A stretch of 64,000 nucleotides of DNA from positions 42,668 to 106,667 of the forward strand of contig NZ_FOJP01000004.1 of assembly GCF_900111835.1 (NCBI RefSeq), given 5' to 3'. The position numbers and the translations under genes are program-made. Positions 20,811 through 34,900 of the stretch are shown here, piece after piece. Origin of the DNA: Metapseudomonas otitidis (GTDB lineage Bacteria; Pseudomonadota; Gammaproteobacteria; Pseudomonadales; Pseudomonadaceae). The notes below the pieces were generated by a model, which was not told the DNA's origin, ran no database searches, and was given only the letters and a program-made list of their open reading frames with translations. Positions within the stretch are counted from its first letter, which is position 1. Each line of letters starts with the position of its first letter.

Positions 20811-23420
20811 ATGGGCAAATCGCTGGTCATCGTGGAATCCCCGGCCAAGGCCAAGACCATCAACAAGTACCTGGGCAACCAGTACGTGGTGAAGTCGAGC
20901 ATCGGCCACATCCGTGACCTGCCCACCAGCGGTTCGGCAAGTGCCACCAAGGAGCCGGTCAAGCGCGGCAAGGCCGCAGCAGCCGAAGCGCCGGCCCTTT
21001 CGCCGAAGGAGAAGGCCAAGCGCCAGCTGTTCGCGCGCATGGGGGTCGACCCCGAGCACGGCTGGAAGGCCAAGTACGAGATCCTGCCCGGCAAGGAAAA
21101 GGTGATCGACGAACTGCGCCGCCTGGCCAAGGATGCCGACACCATCTACCTCGCAACCGACTTGGACCGCGAAGGGGAAGCCATCGCCTGGCACCTGCGG
21201 GAATCCATCGGTGGTGACGACAGCCGCTACAAGCGCGTGGTGTTCAACGAGATCACCAAGAAGGCCATCCAGGAGGCCTTCTCCCAGCCCGGCGAGCTGG
21301 ACATCAACCGCGTCAACGCCCAGCAGGCGCGTCGCTTCCTCGACCGCGTGGTGGGCTACATGGTCTCGCCGCTGTTGTGGCAGAAGATCGCCCGTGGCCT
21401 GTCCGCCGGTCGCGTGCAGTCGGTGGCGGTGAAGCTGGTGGTGGAGCGTGAGCGCGAGATCCGCGCCTTCGTCCCCGAGGAATACTGGGAGGTTCATGCC
21501 GACCTGGGCACCGCCAAGGGCGCCAATGTGCGCTTCGAGGTGGCCAAGGAGAACGGCGCGGCCTTCAAGCCGCTGAACGAGGCCCAGGCCATGGCCGCGC
21601 TGGAGAAGCTCAAGGCCTCCAGCTACAGCGTGCAGAAGCGCGAGGACAAGCCCACTTCCAGCCGTCCCTCCGCGCCGTTCATCACCTCCACCCTGCAGCA
21701 GGCCGCGAGCAACCGCCTGGGCTTCGGGGTGAAGAAGACCATGATGATGGCTCAGCGTCTCTACGAGGCGGGCTACATCACCTATATGCGTACCGACTCG
21801 ACCAACCTCTCTGCCGACGCCATCACCATGGTGCGTGGCTTCATCGAGGGCGAGTTCGGTGAAAAGTACCTGCCGGCCAAGCCGAACTTCTATTCGAGCA
21901 AGGAAGGCGCCCAGGAGGCTCACGAAGCCATCCGCCCGTCCGACGTCAACCTCAAGCCGACCCAGCTGTCGGGCATGGAGCGTGATGCCGAGCGCCTGTA
22001 CGACCTGATTTGGCGCCAGTTCGTGGCCTGCCAGATGCCGCCTGCCGAGTACCTGTCCACCAGCGTCAGCGTGGCGGCGGGCAACTTCGAGCTGCGTGCC
22101 AAGGGCCGCATCCTCAAGTTCGACGGCTATACCCGTGTGCTGCCGCAGCAGAGCAAGCCGGGCGAGGACGACGTACTGCCCGACATGAAGGAAGGCGAGG
22201 CACTCAAGCTGATCAAGCTCGATCCCAGCCAGCACTTCACCAAGCCGCCGGCGCGCTTCTCCGAGGCCAGCCTGGTCAAGGAGCTGGAAAAGCGTGGCAT
22301 TGGCCGTCCGTCCACCTATGCGGCGATCATCTCCACCATCCAGGAGCGTGGCTACGTTACGGTGCACAACCGCCGCTTCTACTCCGAGAAGATGGGCGAC
22401 ATCGTCACCGAGCGCCTCAATGAAAGCTTCGCCAACCTGATGGACTACGGCTTCACCGCCGGCATGGAAGAGAATCTGGACGACGTCGCCCAGGGCGAGC
22501 GCGACTGGAAGAACCTGCTGGACGAGTTCTACGGTGATTTCCGCAAGAAGCTGGAGCTGGCCGAGGGCAGCGACAGTGGCATGCGTGCCAACCAGCCGAC
22601 CCTGACCGACATTCCGTGCCGTGAGTGCGGCCGCCCGATGATGATCCGTACAGCCTCCACGGGCGTCTTCCTGGGATGCTCGGGCTATGCGCTGCCGCCG
22701 AAGGAGCGCTGCAAGGCCACCATCAATCTCGTGCCGGGCGACGAGATCGCCGCGGATGACGAGGGTGAGTCCGAATCCCGTGTGCTGCGTGGCAAGCACC
22801 GCTGCCCGATCTGCTCCACGGCGATGGACGCCTACTTGCTGGACGAAAGTCGCAAGCTGCACATCTGCGGCAACAACCCGGATTGCGCGGGCTACGAGAT
22901 CGAGCAGGGCCAGTACCGCATCAAGGGCTACGAAGGCCCGAGCCTTGAGTGCGACAAGTGCGGCAGCGAGATGCAGCTGAAGACCGGCCGTTTCGGCAAG
23001 TTCTTCGGTTGCACCAATTCCAGCTGCAAGAACACCCGCAAGCTGCTCAAGAACGGTGAGGCCGCGCCGCCGAAGATCGACCCGATCAAGATGCCGGAGC
23101 TCAAGTGCGAGAAGGTGGACGACACCTATGTGCTGCGGGATGGTGCCTCGGGTCTCTTCCTGGCTGCCAGCCAGTTCCCGAAGAATCGCGAGACCCGTGC
23201 GCCGCTGGTGCTGGAGCTGATTCCGCACAAGGATGAGCTGGATCCCAAGTATCACTTCCTGCTCAGTGCACCGGTAAAAGATCCGGATGGCCGCCCGGCT
23301 GTCATCCGTTTCAGCCGCAAGACCAAGGAGCAGTACGTGCAGTCGGAGGTGGATGGCAAGCCGACCGGCTGGCGTGCATTCTTCGACGGCGGCAAGTGGA
23401 AGGTCGAAGACAAGCGTTGA
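20811..23420 (+). CDS. topA: DNA topoisomerase I
   Basis: An 869-residue type IA topoisomerase that relaxes negative supercoils. The Toprim domain begins at residue 1 ([17 protein letters not shown]) with [13 protein letters not shown] near 120, and the active-site tyrosine is in [13 protein letters not shown] near 325. The C-terminal zinc-ribbon repeats are visible: [22 protein letters not shown] and [13 protein letters not shown] with their second cysteine pairs. An inserted charged segment after the first 40 residues is usual for the Pseudomonas protein. The start at 20811 is fixed by the Toprim motif. Confidence 0.96.
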   Translation: MGKSLVIVESPAKAKTINKYLGNQYVVKSSIGHIRDLPTSGSASATKEPVKRGKAAAAEAPALSPKEKAKRQLFARMGVDPEHGWKAKYEILPGKEKVIDELRRLAKDADTIYLATDLDREGEAIAWHLRESIGGDDSRYKRVVFNEITKKAIQEAFSQPGELDINRVNAQQARRFLDRVVGYMVSPLLWQKIARGLSAGRVQSVAVKLVVEREREIRAFVPEEYWEVHADLGTAKGANVRFEVAKENGAAFKPLNEAQAMAALEKLKASSYSVQKREDKPTSSRPSAPFITSTLQQAASNRLGFGVKKTMMMAQRLYEAGYITYMRTDSTNLSADAITMVRGFIEGEFGEKYLPAKPNFYSSKEGAQEAHEAIRPSDVNLKPTQLSGMERDAERLYDLIWRQFVACQMPPAEYLSTSVSVAAGNFELRAKGRILKFDGYTRVLPQQSKPGEDDVLPDMKEGEALKLIKLDPSQHFTKPPARFSEASLVKELEKRGIGRPSTYAAIISTIQERGYVTVHNRRFYSEKMGDIVTERLNESFANLMDYGFTAGMEENLDDVAQGERDWKNLLDEFYGDFRKKLELAEGSDSGMRANQPTLTDIPCRECGRPMMIRTASTGVFLGCSGYALPPKERCKATINLVPGDEIAADDEGESESRVLRGKHRCPICSTAMDAYLLDESRKLHICGNNPDCAGYEIEQGQYRIKGYEGPSLECDKCGSEMQLKTGRFGKFFGCTNSSCKNTRKLLKNGEAAPPKIDPIKMPELKCEKVDDTYVLRDGASGLFLAASQFPKNRETRAPLVLELIPHKDELDPKYHFLLSAPVKDPDGRPAVIRFSRKTKEQYVQSEVDGKPTGWRAFFDGGKWKVEDKR

Positions 23421-23427
23421 GTCCCGC

Positions 23428-23484
23428 TGCGCGCATGGCTCCCATGCGCGCATACTGGCAAGGCCGGACCACAGGTCCGGCCTT
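23428..23484 (+). terminator. Double hairpin after topA
   Basis: Two consecutive perfect stems: TGCGCGCATGG with CCATGCGCGCA (23428-23452) and AAGGCCGGACC with GGTCCGGCCTT (23460-23484), the second followed by CTTCGTTT. The second is the better intrinsic terminator. Confidence 0.75.
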
Positions 23485-23528
23485 CTTCGTTTCGGCCCAG
23501 TGCCGATTGCATATCCGGAGTCCGTGCC

Positions 23529-24047
23529 ATGGCCCATGAGCCCTATACCCGCACCAACCAGAAACTCTTTTTCGCCGGGCTTTGCCTTGAGAACTGGCGC
23601 AAGGCGGAAGAGGGGCGTGCGATGAATGCGCAAGCCCAGGTCCAGGCGGAGCGGGAGGCTGCGCTTTTCCACCTTCACGGTGCCTTGCTGGGGCTATGCC
23701 ACGAGATCACCCATTACTACCGCATGCCTAACCCGGGGGCTCCGGATGTGGAAGCGATCCTGAGCTCAGAGGTGCTGTCTGCCTCGCCGAGCCCGGAGCT
23801 GGCCGAGCTGGTGGAGCTGTTCCAGCAGCCCGAGAGCTGGCTGGGCTCTCTCGAGCGGGCCTATCAGGCGCTTTTCCTGCCGCCTCAGGCACCCGCCAAG
23901 GCCAAGGTGGACCCGACGCTTCCCTTGATCGAGGCGGTTGTACTGGATGAGGAGGAAGCCCCCCTGTCCCGTGACGAGTTGGAGTCCTGGCGTCAGCAGC
24001 TGAAGGCGCTGGTGCTTCGTTATCGGGAAAGTCTCTCGGAGTGCTGA
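23529..24047 (+). CDS. Conserved hypothetical protein (DUF6586-like)
   Basis: A 172-residue soluble protein with no signal peptide. The N-terminal half is helical and contains TNQKLFFAGLCLENWR and LHGALLGLCHEITHYYRMP; the C-terminal half is acidic and ends with a short helical LRYRESLSEC. It resembles the Pseudomonas family that I recall as DUF6586, always near topA and lexA. No function is known. The ATG at 23529 is close to the topA terminator, so it is probably transcribed from its own promoter in the gap. Confidence 0.7.
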   Translation: MAHEPYTRTNQKLFFAGLCLENWRKAEEGRAMNAQAQVQAEREAALFHLHGALLGLCHEITHYYRMPNPGAPDVEAILSSEVLSASPSPELAELVELFQQPESWLGSLERAYQALFLPPQAPAKAKVDPTLPLIEAVVLDEEEAPLSRDELESWRQQLKALVLRYRESLSEC

Positions 24048-24118
24048 GTGACGGAAGGGGTAGGGCGCCAAGCCGAGCGGCTGTTACAATGCGCGGTCTT
24101 TAGTGGAGAGATGAAGCG

Positions 24119-24352
24119 ATGACAACGTCCTTCCTGGAAATAGTCGAATTGCCCGACGGGCGCATTATTCTGCGCCGTGCAGAGGACGAGGAAGCGCTGG
24201 TGACGCTGGACTTCTCCGCTGATGCCAAGGCATTCCTCCAGGGGCATCACCTGGAAGTGGCCAAGGCCATGCTCAATGTGGGTGTGCAGATGGCTGGCCG
24301 GCTCGCCGAAGGCGAGATGGACCATGATGACCAGCCCCGCGTCTTGCACTGA
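24119..24352 (+). CDS. Small conserved hypothetical protein
   Basis: A 77-residue acidic protein, MTTSFLEIVELPDGRIILRR at the start, ending HDDQPRVLH. It has a beta-strand-rich N-terminal part and one helix around AKAFLQGHHLEVAKAML. It is conserved next to sulA/lexA in Pseudomonas, to my recollection, with no function assigned. The upstream gap holds a TACAAT -10-like element at 24085-24090 and a GTGGAGAG ribosome site at 24103-24110. It is convergent with sulA. Confidence 0.72.
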   Translation: MTTSFLEIVELPDGRIILRRAEDEEALVTLDFSADAKAFLQGHHLEVAKAMLNVGVQMAGRLAEGEMDHDDQPRVLH

Positions 24353-24405
24353 TCAGCGAATAGTCTCCTCGCCGATCATTGCCATTTGATTAAGCAGGGC
24401 CCTGG

Positions 24406-24873
24406 CTATCCGAGATGGATGTTCAGGCTCTGTGCATTGCCTTCCCGTGCGGCCCTGATGAGGGCGTCCTTGTCCCGAGCGCTGAGTGAAAGCCAGCTTA
24501 CGACAGTGTGGCTGCGCCCCAGTCGGAGGGCTTCGCATGCCAATTCCAGAGCGTCCTTGCCGCCTCGGGGTTCGAGCAGGAGGATACGCTCACGGTTGAG
24601 TCCCGCATCTCGCAGCCAGGCCTGATTAAGAGTGGCGGGTGCTCCGATGAGGGTGAGCCAGCGGGCGTCCTGTTCTTCGCTCAGCTCCCTCAGCATCGGG
24701 GCCAGCAGGTGGCGGCAATGGAGTGGGCTGCCTCGCAATGTGAGTTCGCTGAAGGCCTCGCTTTCCGCTTCCAGGGGAGCCTCGGGCTCCAGCAGGTCGT
24801 GAAGTGGTGTTGCGACGATGGCGTCGTGGAAGAGGGGCAGTTGGATGCGGCCGATCGGTTGCGAGAACTGCAT
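24406..24873 (-). CDS. sulA: SOS cell division inhibitor SulA
   Basis: A 155-residue cytosolic protein of the SulA/RecA-like fold, which binds FtsZ and blocks septation during DNA damage. The conserved segments are LAPMLRELSEEQDARWLTLIG, NQAWLRDAGLN and LACEALRLGRSHTVVSWL. It begins 11 bases after the lexA stop codon, so lexA-sulA is one SOS operon, the usual Pseudomonas arrangement; in E. coli sulA stands elsewhere. No separate LexA box lies directly before it. Confidence 0.9.
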   Translation of the reverse strand: MQFSQPIGRIQLPLFHDAIVATPLHDLLEPEAPLEAESEAFSELTLRGSPLHCRHLLAPMLRELSEEQDARWLTLIGAPATLNQAWLRDAGLNRERILLLEPRGGKDALELACEALRLGRSHTVVSWLSLSARDKDALIRAAREGNAQSLNIHLG

Positions 24874-24884
24874 GACGCCTCCTG

Positions 24885-25493
24885 TTAGCGGCGAATGACG
24901 CCGACGCTCAAGCCTTCGATCACCAGTTCCTGCTCGTGCAGGTCGACTTCGATCGGAGAGAATTCGGGGTTTTCGGCGATCAGCCAGACCTTGTCGCCTT
25001 CGCGTTTGAAACGCTTGACCGTCACTTCGTCGCCCAGTCGTGCTACCACCACCTGGCCGTTGCGGGCCTCGCGAGTGGAGTGGACGGCCAGGAGGTCGCC
25101 ATCGAAGATTCCGATGTCCTTCATGCTCATGCCGCGTACGCGCAGCAAATAGTCGGCCTTGGGGTGGAAGAAGTCGGGGTTGATGCGGCAGGATTCTTCG
25201 ATGTTCTGCTGGGCAAGGATAGGTGCACCTGCAGCGACTCGACCGATCACGGGCAGTCCACCTTCCTCGGCTGCCGGCTCGAATCCGGGGATGCGAATAC
25301 CGCGGGAAGCCCCCGGAGTCATCTCGATGGCGCCCTTGCGTGCCAGGGCCTTGAGGTGTTCCTCAGCGGCGTTGGGCGACTTGAAGCCGAGCTCCTGGGC
25401 AATTTCCGCCCGGGTCGGCGGATAACCGTTGTCTTCCAGGCAGCGCTTGATGAACGCGAGAATCTCGGCTTGGCGGGGCGTCAGTTTCAGCAT
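24885..25493 (-). CDS. lexA: SOS repressor LexA
   Basis: A 202-residue repressor-protease. The winged-helix DNA-binding domain is residues 1-70 ([21 protein letters not shown] recognition region). The autocleavage site A88-G89 in RVAAGAP, nucleophile S123 in RGMSMKDIG and base K160 in DEVTVKRF are all present. It represses SOS genes, including its own operon, until RecA filaments trigger cleavage. Two LexA boxes lie upstream at 25502-25536. sulA follows 11 bases downstream. Confidence 0.97.
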   Translation of the reverse strand: MLKLTPRQAEILAFIKRCLEDNGYPPTRAEIAQELGFKSPNAAEEHLKALARKGAIEMTPGASRGIRIPGFEPAAEEGGLPVIGRVAAGAPILAQQNIEESCRINPDFFHPKADYLLRVRGMSMKDIGIFDGDLLAVHSTREARNGQVVVARLGDEVTVKRFKREGDKVWLIAENPEFSPIEVDLHEQELVIEGLSVGVIRR

Positions 25494-25501
25494 GTCGGGC
25501 T

Positions 25502-25517
25502 CTGTCTTTTTATACAG
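25502..25517. promoter_or_regulatory. LexA box 1 (proximal to lexA)
   Basis: Read on the minus strand it is CTGTATAAAAAGACAG, an exact CTG-N10-CAG SOS box. It begins nine bases before the lexA start codon and therefore overlaps the leader and ribosome site. Confidence 0.9.
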
Positions 25518-25520
25518 TGA

Positions 25521-25536
25521 CTGGTGTTTTATACAG
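25521..25536. promoter_or_regulatory. LexA box 2
   Basis: Read on the minus strand it is CTGTATAAAACACCAG, an exact CTG-N10-CAG box 19 bases from box 1. The two boxes lie on the same helix face about two turns apart, as in E. coli lexA. A TATAAA within it could be the -10. Confidence 0.9.
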
Positions 25537-25669
25537 TGCCTCGAGTGGGCCTACAAGTATTTTCTGAAGACCCTGCCTGCCATTCGGCGGTGTGCCGGAT
25601 GAGGTTTCGCCCCGGCTGCGTAAGATGTCCTCCGGCGTGACCCATGCGTCAGAAGGTGGTGAGTGCGAC

Positions 25670-25699
25670 TTGACAAAGGCAGGGTCTGAAACGTATGTT
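25670..25699 (+). promoter_or_regulatory. psrA promoter
   Basis: TTGACA at 25670-25675 matches the -35 consensus exactly, and TATGTT at 25694-25699 is a 4/6 -10 with an 18-base spacer. The first PsrA box overlaps this -10, as expected for autorepression. Confidence 0.65.
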
Positions 25700-25714
25700 T
25701 CAAACAAGTGTTTG
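25688..25714. promoter_or_regulatory. Two overlapping perfect PsrA operators at psrA
   Basis: GAAAC-GTAT-GTTTC (25688-25701) and CAAAC-AAGT-GTTTG (25701-25714) are both perfect palindromes matching the published PsrA consensus. They share the base at 25701, so the dyads are 13 bases apart. Position over the -10 and just before the start codon indicates negative autoregulation. Confidence 0.85.
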
Positions 25715-25729
25715 TCAGGTGGGGGAACC

Positions 25730-26437
25730 ATGGCTCAGTCGGAAACCGTCGAACGCATCCTCGATGCAGCGGAACAGTTGTTCGCGGAGAAAGGCTTCGC
25801 CGAAACCTCCTTGCGTCTGATCACCAGCAAGGCCGGGGTCAACCTGGCGGCGGTGAATTATCACTTCGGTTCGAAGAAAGCCCTGATCCAGGCGGTCTTC
25901 TCGCGCTTCCTCGGGCCGTTCTGCCAGAGCCTGGAGCGTGAGCTCGACAAACGCCAAGGCAAGTCTGAAACGCCGCCCTCTCTGGAGGAGCTGCTGGTGA
26001 TGCTCGTGGAGCAGGCGCTGGCGGTAAAGCCTCGCAGTGGCAACGACCTTTCCATATTCATGCGCTTGCTCGGGCTTGCCTTCAGTCAGAGTCAGGGTCA
26101 CCTGCGCAAGTACCTCGAAGAGGTGTATGGCAAGGTGTTCCGTCGCTACATGCTGCTGGTCAACGAGGCGGCGCCTCGGTTGCCGCCTCTTGAGATCTTC
26201 TGGCGTGTCCACTTCATGCTGGGGGCTGCGGCGTTCAGCATGTCCGGCATCAAGGCGCTGCGGGCCATGGCCGAGACCGACTTCGGTGTGAACACCTCCA
26301 TCGAACAGGTCATGCGCCTGATGGTCCCGTTCCTCGCGGCGGGCATGCGCGCCGAAACGGGTCTGGCCGACGAGGCCCTGTCCAAGGCCGTGCTGAAGCC
26401 CAGGGCAAAGCCCGCTCCTGCATCCGGCAAGGCCTGA
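25730..26437 (+). CDS. psrA: TetR-family regulator PsrA
   Basis: A 235-residue repressor/activator. The TetR helix-turn-helix is at about residues 8-54 (VERILDAAEQLFAEKGFAET through VNLAAVNYHFGSKKALI), followed by an all-helical ligand domain. In P. aeruginosa PsrA binds long-chain fatty acids, represses fadBA and its own gene, and activates rpoS and type III secretion genes. Its target fadBA is about 9 kb upstream in this window. The ATG at 25730 follows GGTGGGGG, and the divergent lexA gene lies 236 bases away. Confidence 0.93.
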   Translation: MAQSETVERILDAAEQLFAEKGFAETSLRLITSKAGVNLAAVNYHFGSKKALIQAVFSRFLGPFCQSLERELDKRQGKSETPPSLEELLVMLVEQALAVKPRSGNDLSIFMRLLGLAFSQSQGHLRKYLEEVYGKVFRRYMLLVNEAAPRLPPLEIFWRVHFMLGAAAFSMSGIKALRAMAETDFGVNTSIEQVMRLMVPFLAAGMRAETGLADEALSKAVLKPRAKPAPASGKA

Positions 26438-26480
26438 CGCCGGTGGGCGAGGGCGGCGGGATCAGCTAAGCTAGCCGCCC

Positions 26481-27002
26481 ATGTCCGACCTCGATCTACT
26501 CCATATCTCCATTGCTGATCAGCGCCTCTACGGCTTTGCTGCTGGACGCCTGCTGGTCAGTTACCCCGTGTCGACCGCTCTCAATGGCCCCGGTGAGCTC
26601 AGTGGTTCCAACTGCACACCCCGTGGTCTCCACGAAGTGCGGGCCAGGATTGGTGCCGATCTTCCGTTGAATGCCGTTTTGCGCGGACGTCGCTGGACCG
26701 GTGAGGTCTGGTCCGAAGCGCTGCACGAACAGTTCCCCGGGCGTGACTGGATCCTCTCTCGCATCCTCTGGCTGAGTGGGCGGGAGCCCGGCTTCAACCG
26801 CCTGGGCAAGGTCGACAGCATGCGTCGCTACATCTATATCCACGGCACGCCGGATACCGAGCCCATGGGCGTCCCGCGTTCCCACGGCTGCGTGCGCATG
26901 CTCAACGCCGACCTGCTGGAACTCTTTCCCCGCGTACCCGTCCACTGTGCGGTGCGCATCGATGAAGCGCCCAAGCCCGAGTGGGCGGCGCCCAACCCCT
27001 GA
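26481..27002 (+). CDS. YkuD-domain enzyme without signal peptide (L,D-transpeptidase fold)
   Basis: A 173-residue YkuD protein. The active-site set is complete: H121 in YIHGTPD and H135/C137 in SHGCVRM. It begins MSDLDLLHISIADQRLYGF directly at the domain and has no signal peptide, transmembrane segment or lipobox, so it should remain in the cytoplasm, unlike peptidoglycan cross-linking L,D-transpeptidases. It precedes nagZ by 11 bases, pointing to muropeptide recycling. A cytoplasmic YkuD enzyme of this sort, ElsL of Acinetobacter baumannii, is an L,D-carboxypeptidase that trims tetrapeptides; the same job is inferred here. Confidence 0.85.
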   Translation: MSDLDLLHISIADQRLYGFAAGRLLVSYPVSTALNGPGELSGSNCTPRGLHEVRARIGADLPLNAVLRGRRWTGEVWSEALHEQFPGRDWILSRILWLSGREPGFNRLGKVDSMRRYIYIHGTPDTEPMGVPRSHGCVRMLNADLLELFPRVPVHCAVRIDEAPKPEWAAPNP

Positions 27003-27013
27003 CAAGGAACCCC

Positions 27014-28760
<1,747 letters not shown>

Positions 28761-28765
28761 CCGAT

Positions 28766-28789
28766 GCCTGGCCCGGGCGGTAACCCGGG

Positions 28790-28795
<6 letters not shown>
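28766..28795. terminator. Hairpin between mtnP and helicase gene
   Basis: GCCTGGCCCGGG pairs with CCCGGGTCAGGC, 12 pairs with one G-T, around CGGTAA. It spans the stop codon of the convergent helicase gene. There is no T-run. Confidence 0.5.
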
Positions 28796-31429
<2,634 letters not shown>

Positions 31430-31432
31430 GGG

Positions 31433-31957
31433 TCAGAGCGGGTTGACGCGGATCAGGATGCCCAGGCTGGAGTGGTCGAGGTAGGTCAGCTCGCCGCTCT
31501 TCAGGCGGGTGCCCTGCTTGATGCGCTCACTGCCGCTGAGCAGGCCGCTGGCGTCGAAGCGGTTGACCCAGAAGTCAACGGACACGTCGGTGAAGCGACC
31601 CTGGCTCAGCTCCACGGTGCCTTCTACCGGGAAGTGGCCGAGCTGGCCGTCGCCGGTGGTGACCGCCACCTTGCTCGGGGTGGCGCCAATGCTCTGGGAC
31701 CAGGCCTTGTGCAGCAGCACCTGGTAGCCGGCGCCCGGGTTGAGGCGGGCGGCTTCGTTGTTCAGGTTGGTGGCGCGCTCGCCGACGCTGGACAGGGTCT
31801 GGCTGCCGTTGGCCCAGTCATCCGGGGCGTTCTGGCTGGCCGGGACCGGCTCGCCGGCCTGGCGGAAGAGGATCATCTCCACCTGGTAGAGCCCGTCGGC
31901 GAAGGCGCTGGGGGCCACCAGGGCGAGCAGCAGGGTGATGAAACGGAACGCACGCAT
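31433..31957 (-). CDS. CsiV family periplasmic protein
   Basis: A 174-residue protein with a signal peptide (residues 1 to about 20, ending APSAFA) and a beta-rich domain starting DGLYQVEMILFRQ. It matches the CsiV family, named for a Vibrio cholerae protein that binds peptidoglycan and is required for growth with D-amino acids and for outer-membrane lipoprotein LpoA function. Ends with SLGILIRVNPL. It sits between mfd (11 bases) and the SNF2 gene (3 bases) in one minus-strand operon. Confidence 0.8.
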   Translation of the reverse strand: MRAFRFITLLLALVAPSAFADGLYQVEMILFRQAGEPVPASQNAPDDWANGSQTLSSVGERATNLNNEAARLNPGAGYQVLLHKAWSQSIGATPSKVAVTTGDGQLGHFPVEGTVELSQGRFTDVSVDFWVNRFDASGLLSGSERIKQGTRLKSGELTYLDHSSLGILIRVNPL

Positions 31958-31968
31958 GGATCAGTCCT

Positions 31969-34900
31969 TTAAGCGGATTGCGGAACGAGGCGCTCGAACA
32001 GCGCCTCCAGTGTGTTGAAGCGTTCTTCCGGTCGCTCCATCGGGACCAGGAAGCGGAACTGGGTGGCGCCTTCGAACTTGTAGCGCTTGGGCTGGCCCTG
32101 GATCAGCTTGATCAGCACCAGCGGGTCGACGCAGGTGTCGGCGGCGAATTCTATCCGACCACCTTGGGGGCCGGCGTCGACTTTCTTGATGCCGAGCTTC
32201 TCCGCCTGCAGCTTGAGCAGGGTGAGGCGTACCAGGTTCTTGGTGGGCTCGGGGAGCAGGCCGAAGCGGTCGATCATTTCCACCTGCAGCTCCTTCAGGC
32301 CGTCCTCGTCGGCGGCCGAGGCGATGCGCTTGTAGAGGATCAGCCGTGCGTGCACGTCGGGCAGGTAGTCCTCGGGAATCAGTGCCGGCACCCGCAGGTT
32401 GATTTCCGGCCCGCCGCCCAGGGGTTGCTCCAGGTTGGGCTGCTCGCCCTTCTGGATGGATTTGACCGCGCGTTCGAGCATTTCCATGTACAGGGTGAAG
32501 CCCACGGCCTGGATCTGCCCGCTCTGGCCCTCGCCCAGCAGTTCGCCGGCGCCGCGGATCTCCAGGTCATGGGTGGCCAGCACGAAGCCGGCCCCCAGGT
32601 CCTGGGCGTTGGCGATGGCTTCCAGGCGCTTCTGGGCGTCCTCGGTCATCTGCTTGCGCGGCGGCGTCAGCAGGTAGGCGTAGGCCTGGTGGTGGCTGCG
32701 GCCGACGCGGCCACGCAGCTGGTGCAGCTGGGCCAGGCCGAACTTGTCGGCGCGCTCGATGATGATGGTGTTGGCGCTGGGCACGTCGATGCCGGTCTCG
32801 ATGATGGTGGAGGCCACCAGCACGTTGAAGCGCTTGTGGTAGAAGTCGCTCATCACCTGTTCGAGCTCGCGCTCGTGCATCTGCCCGTGGCCGATGCCGA
32901 TACGGGCCTCGGGCACCAGTTCGGCGAGGTCGGCGGCGCACTTCTCGATGGTCTTGACCTCGTTGTGCAGGTAGTAGACCTGCCCGCCCCGCAGCAGCTC
33001 GCGCAGCAGGGCCTCCTTGATCACCGTGTTCTGCTGCTCCATCACGAAGGTGCGCACCGACAGGCGGCGCGCCGGCGGGGTGGCGATGATCGACAGGTCG
33101 CGCATGCCGGCCACGGCCATGTTCAGGGTGCGCGGGATCGGCGTGGCGGTGAGGGTGAGGATGTCCACCTCGCTGCGCAGGGCCTTGAGCTGCTCCTTCT
33201 GGCGCACGCCGAAGCGGTGTTCCTCGTCGATGATCACCAGGCCCAGCTGCTTGAAGCGGATGTCGCCCTGCAGCAGGCGGTGGGTGCCGATGACGATGTC
33301 CACCTTGCCTTCGGCCAGTTCGTTGGCGGCGCCTTCCACTTCCTTGGCGGTCTTGAAGCGACTCATCACCTCCACGCGCACCGGCCAGTCGGCGAAGCGG
33401 TCACGGAAGCTGTTGTAGTGCTGCTGGGCGAGGAGGGTGGTGGGCACCAGCACCGCCACCTGCTTGCCGCTGTGCACGGCGACGAAGGCCGCGCGCATGG
33501 CCACTTCGGTCTTGCCGAAGCCCACGTCGCCGCAGACCAGGCGGTCCATCGGCTTGGGCGCCAGCATGTCGGCGACCACGGCCTCGATGGCGGCCTGCTG
33601 GTCCGGGGTTTCCTCGAAGGGGAAGCCGGCGGAGAAGGTGGCGTAGTCAGCCAGCGGGTCCTTGAAGGCATAGCCTTTTCGCGCGGCGCGGCGGGCGTAG
33701 ATGTCCAGCAGCTCGGCGGCGACGTCGCGCACCTGTTCGGCAGCCTTGCGCTTGGCCTTCTGCCAGGTTTCCGAGCCCAGGCGGTGCAGCGGTGCCAGGG
33801 CGTCATCGGTGCCGGTGTAGCGGGCGATCAGGTGCAGGCTGGCGACCGGTACGTAGAGCTTGGCTTCCTCGGCGTACTGCAGGGCGAGGAATTCGGCGGC
33901 CTGGCCTTCGATCTCCAGGGTGATCAGGCCGAGGTAGCGGCCCACGCCGTGGTCGATGTGCACCACCGGTGCGCCTTCGCGCAGCTCGGCGAGGTTCTTG
34001 ATGACGTTGTCGCCACCGTCGCTGCGGCGTTCGCGGCGACGGCGCTGCATGACGCGCTGGCCGAACAGCGGGCTTTCGGCGACCAGTGCCAGGGCCGGCT
34101 CGTCCAGCAGCAGGCCCTCGTCCAGCGGGGCGATGGTGATGGCCAGGCGCTCGCTGCTGGCGACGAACTCCGGCCAGCCGGCGACTTCCTGCGGGCGCAG
34201 CTTGAGCCGGGCGAGCAGTTCCAGCAGCACTTCGCGGCGGCCGGCCGATTCGGCGCTGAACAGCACGCGGCCGGGAAACTCCTCCAGGAAGCGGCGCAGG
34301 GCGGCCAGCGGCTCGCTGGCCTTGCCTTCGATGGCGAGGTCGGGCAGGGCGCGGGTGGGGAAGCGCTCGCGGCCCACGCCGGGCGCCAGGTCGCTGGGGT
34401 CGGCCACCACGCGGGGTGAGGCCTTCAGCCGGGCGAAGCAGTCCTCCACCGGCAGGAACAGGTCGGCCGGCGGCACCAGCGGGCGCTCGGGGTCGACGCG
34501 GCGCTCTTCATAGCGGCTGCGCACGTCGCTCCAGAACTGCTCGGCGGCCTGTTCGATGCCGGGCAGGGAGAACACCTGGGTGTTGCCGGGCAGGTAGTCG
34601 AAGAGCGTCTCGGTCTCCTCGAAGAACAGCGGCAGGTAGTACTCGATGCCGGCCGGGGTGATGCCGCTGGCCAGGTCCTGGTAGATCGGGCAGCGGCGGA
34701 AGTCGACGTCGAAGCGCTCGCGGAAGCGGCCGCGGAAGTCGGTGACCGCCTTCTTGTCCAGCGGGAACTCGCGGGCCGGCAGCAGGCGGATCGACTCCAC
34801 CTTGTCCACCGAGCGCTGGGTTTCCGGGTCGAAGGTGCGCAGGGTCTCGATCTCGTCATCGAACAGGTCGATGCGGTAGGGCAGGTCGCTGCCCATGGGG

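Noticed and set aside
20793-23678. 961-codon minus-strand frame opposite topA
   Set aside because: Antisense shadow; topA is unmistakable on the plus strand.
31978-34419. 813-codon plus-strand frame opposite mfd
   Set aside because: Antisense shadow of mfd with repetitive Gly/Val/His/Leu/Gln composition.
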